This document shows positions 63,861 through 64,000 of a stretch of 64,000 nt of DNA, one piece after another. The stretch spans positions 1 to 64,000 of the forward strand of contig JAHLTZ010000066.1 in assembly GCA_025786725.1 (NCBI GenBank), written 5' to 3'. The notes beneath the pieces were generated by a model, which saw nothing but the letters and a program-made list of their open reading frames with translations, was not told the origin of the DNA and ran no database searches. The DNA is from Syncephalis fuscata. Taxonomy: Eukaryota; Zoopagomycota; Zoopagomycetes; Zoopagales; Piptocephalidaceae. The translations under genes were made by a program, and so were the position numbers. The number at the start of each line of letters is the position of its first letter. The first letter of the stretch is position 1.

Positions 63861-64000
63861 ATGACCAAAATGACAGAGAGCGATAATGCACAACCCGATA
63901 AAAAAGATATGGCATTGTTGTTTCCAGAAGCCGCAATACCAAAGCTGCCCGATACAAAACGAATGCTGCTAGCGCGACTATGCCTATTTGTGACGGAAAC
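63861..64000 (+). CDS. 5' end of an unidentified gene, cut by the window edge
   Basis: An open frame from ATG 63861 runs off the right end without a stop (about 46 codons: MTKMTESDNAQPDKKDMALL ... RLCLFVTE). The codons are balanced, unlike the AT-rich flank, and the context of the ATG is good. Too short to identify; charged and then helical. Confidence 0.5.
   Translation, partial: MTKMTESDNAQPDKKDMALLFPEAAIPKLPDTKRMLLARLCLFVTE

Overview
The window looks like nuclear DNA of an AT-rich, intron-rich eukaryote, most likely an early-diverging fungus. It has many short introns (about 45-90 nt, mostly GTAAGT...TAG) and no operons. The gene set is eukaryotic: CCT chaperonin, RPS3, the cytosolic Fe-S factor NAR1, mitochondrial pyruvate carrier and Vps8. 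The PX-PH-RhoGAP protein and the Msg5/Sdp1-like HCQCG phosphatase point to fungi. I cannot fix the phylum from sequence alone.

Layout. 1-1397: AT-rich spacer whose first 200 bases match, inverted, the upstream region of the secreted-protein gene at 23.6 kb. 1.4-2.5 kb (+): coiled-coil protein of unknown function. 2.8-5.8 kb (+): 16-exon acetoacetyl-CoA synthetase ending in a peroxisomal-type SKL. 6.6-9.0 kb (-): MAP-kinase phosphatase. 10.7-11.65 kb: long-inverted-repeat (foldback) element. 11.9-13.1 kb (-): unknown disordered protein. 14.8-17.0 kb (-): CCT6. 17.4-19.1 kb (-): RPS3, whose long first intron carries a candidate C/D-box snoRNA. 19.4-21.5 kb (+): NAR1, divergent from RPS3. 21.7-22.0 kb (-): MPC2. 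23.6-24.5 kb (+): secreted Cys-containing protein. 25.7-37.9 kb (+): Vps8 with an enormous low-complexity N-terminal extension and a C-terminal RING. 38.6-41.3 kb (-) and 59.6-62.3 kb (+): two paralogous FHA-domain kinases sharing an 8-nt micro-exon. 42.7-45.3 kb: three tandem units of about 930 bp. 46.7-49.1 kb (-): Myb/SANT plus U-box protein. 51.0-56.5 kb (+): PX-PH-RhoGAP. 62.3-63.25 kb: second foldback element. 63.86-64.0 kb (+): start of a truncated gene.

Many genes are broken by single-base shifts. Nearly all can be repaired by adding one base, usually in a short homopolymer, and they hit housekeeping genes such as RPS3 and NAR1. I read these as deletion errors in a long-read assembly, not as pseudogenes; CDS spans below cross them. 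The genes do not form one pathway. Themes are housekeeping (RPS3, CCT6, NAR1), mitochondrial and ketone/acyl-CoA metabolism (MPC2, AACS), endosome traffic (Vps8), cell polarity and MAPK signalling (RhoGAP, phosphatase) and checkpoint-type kinases.
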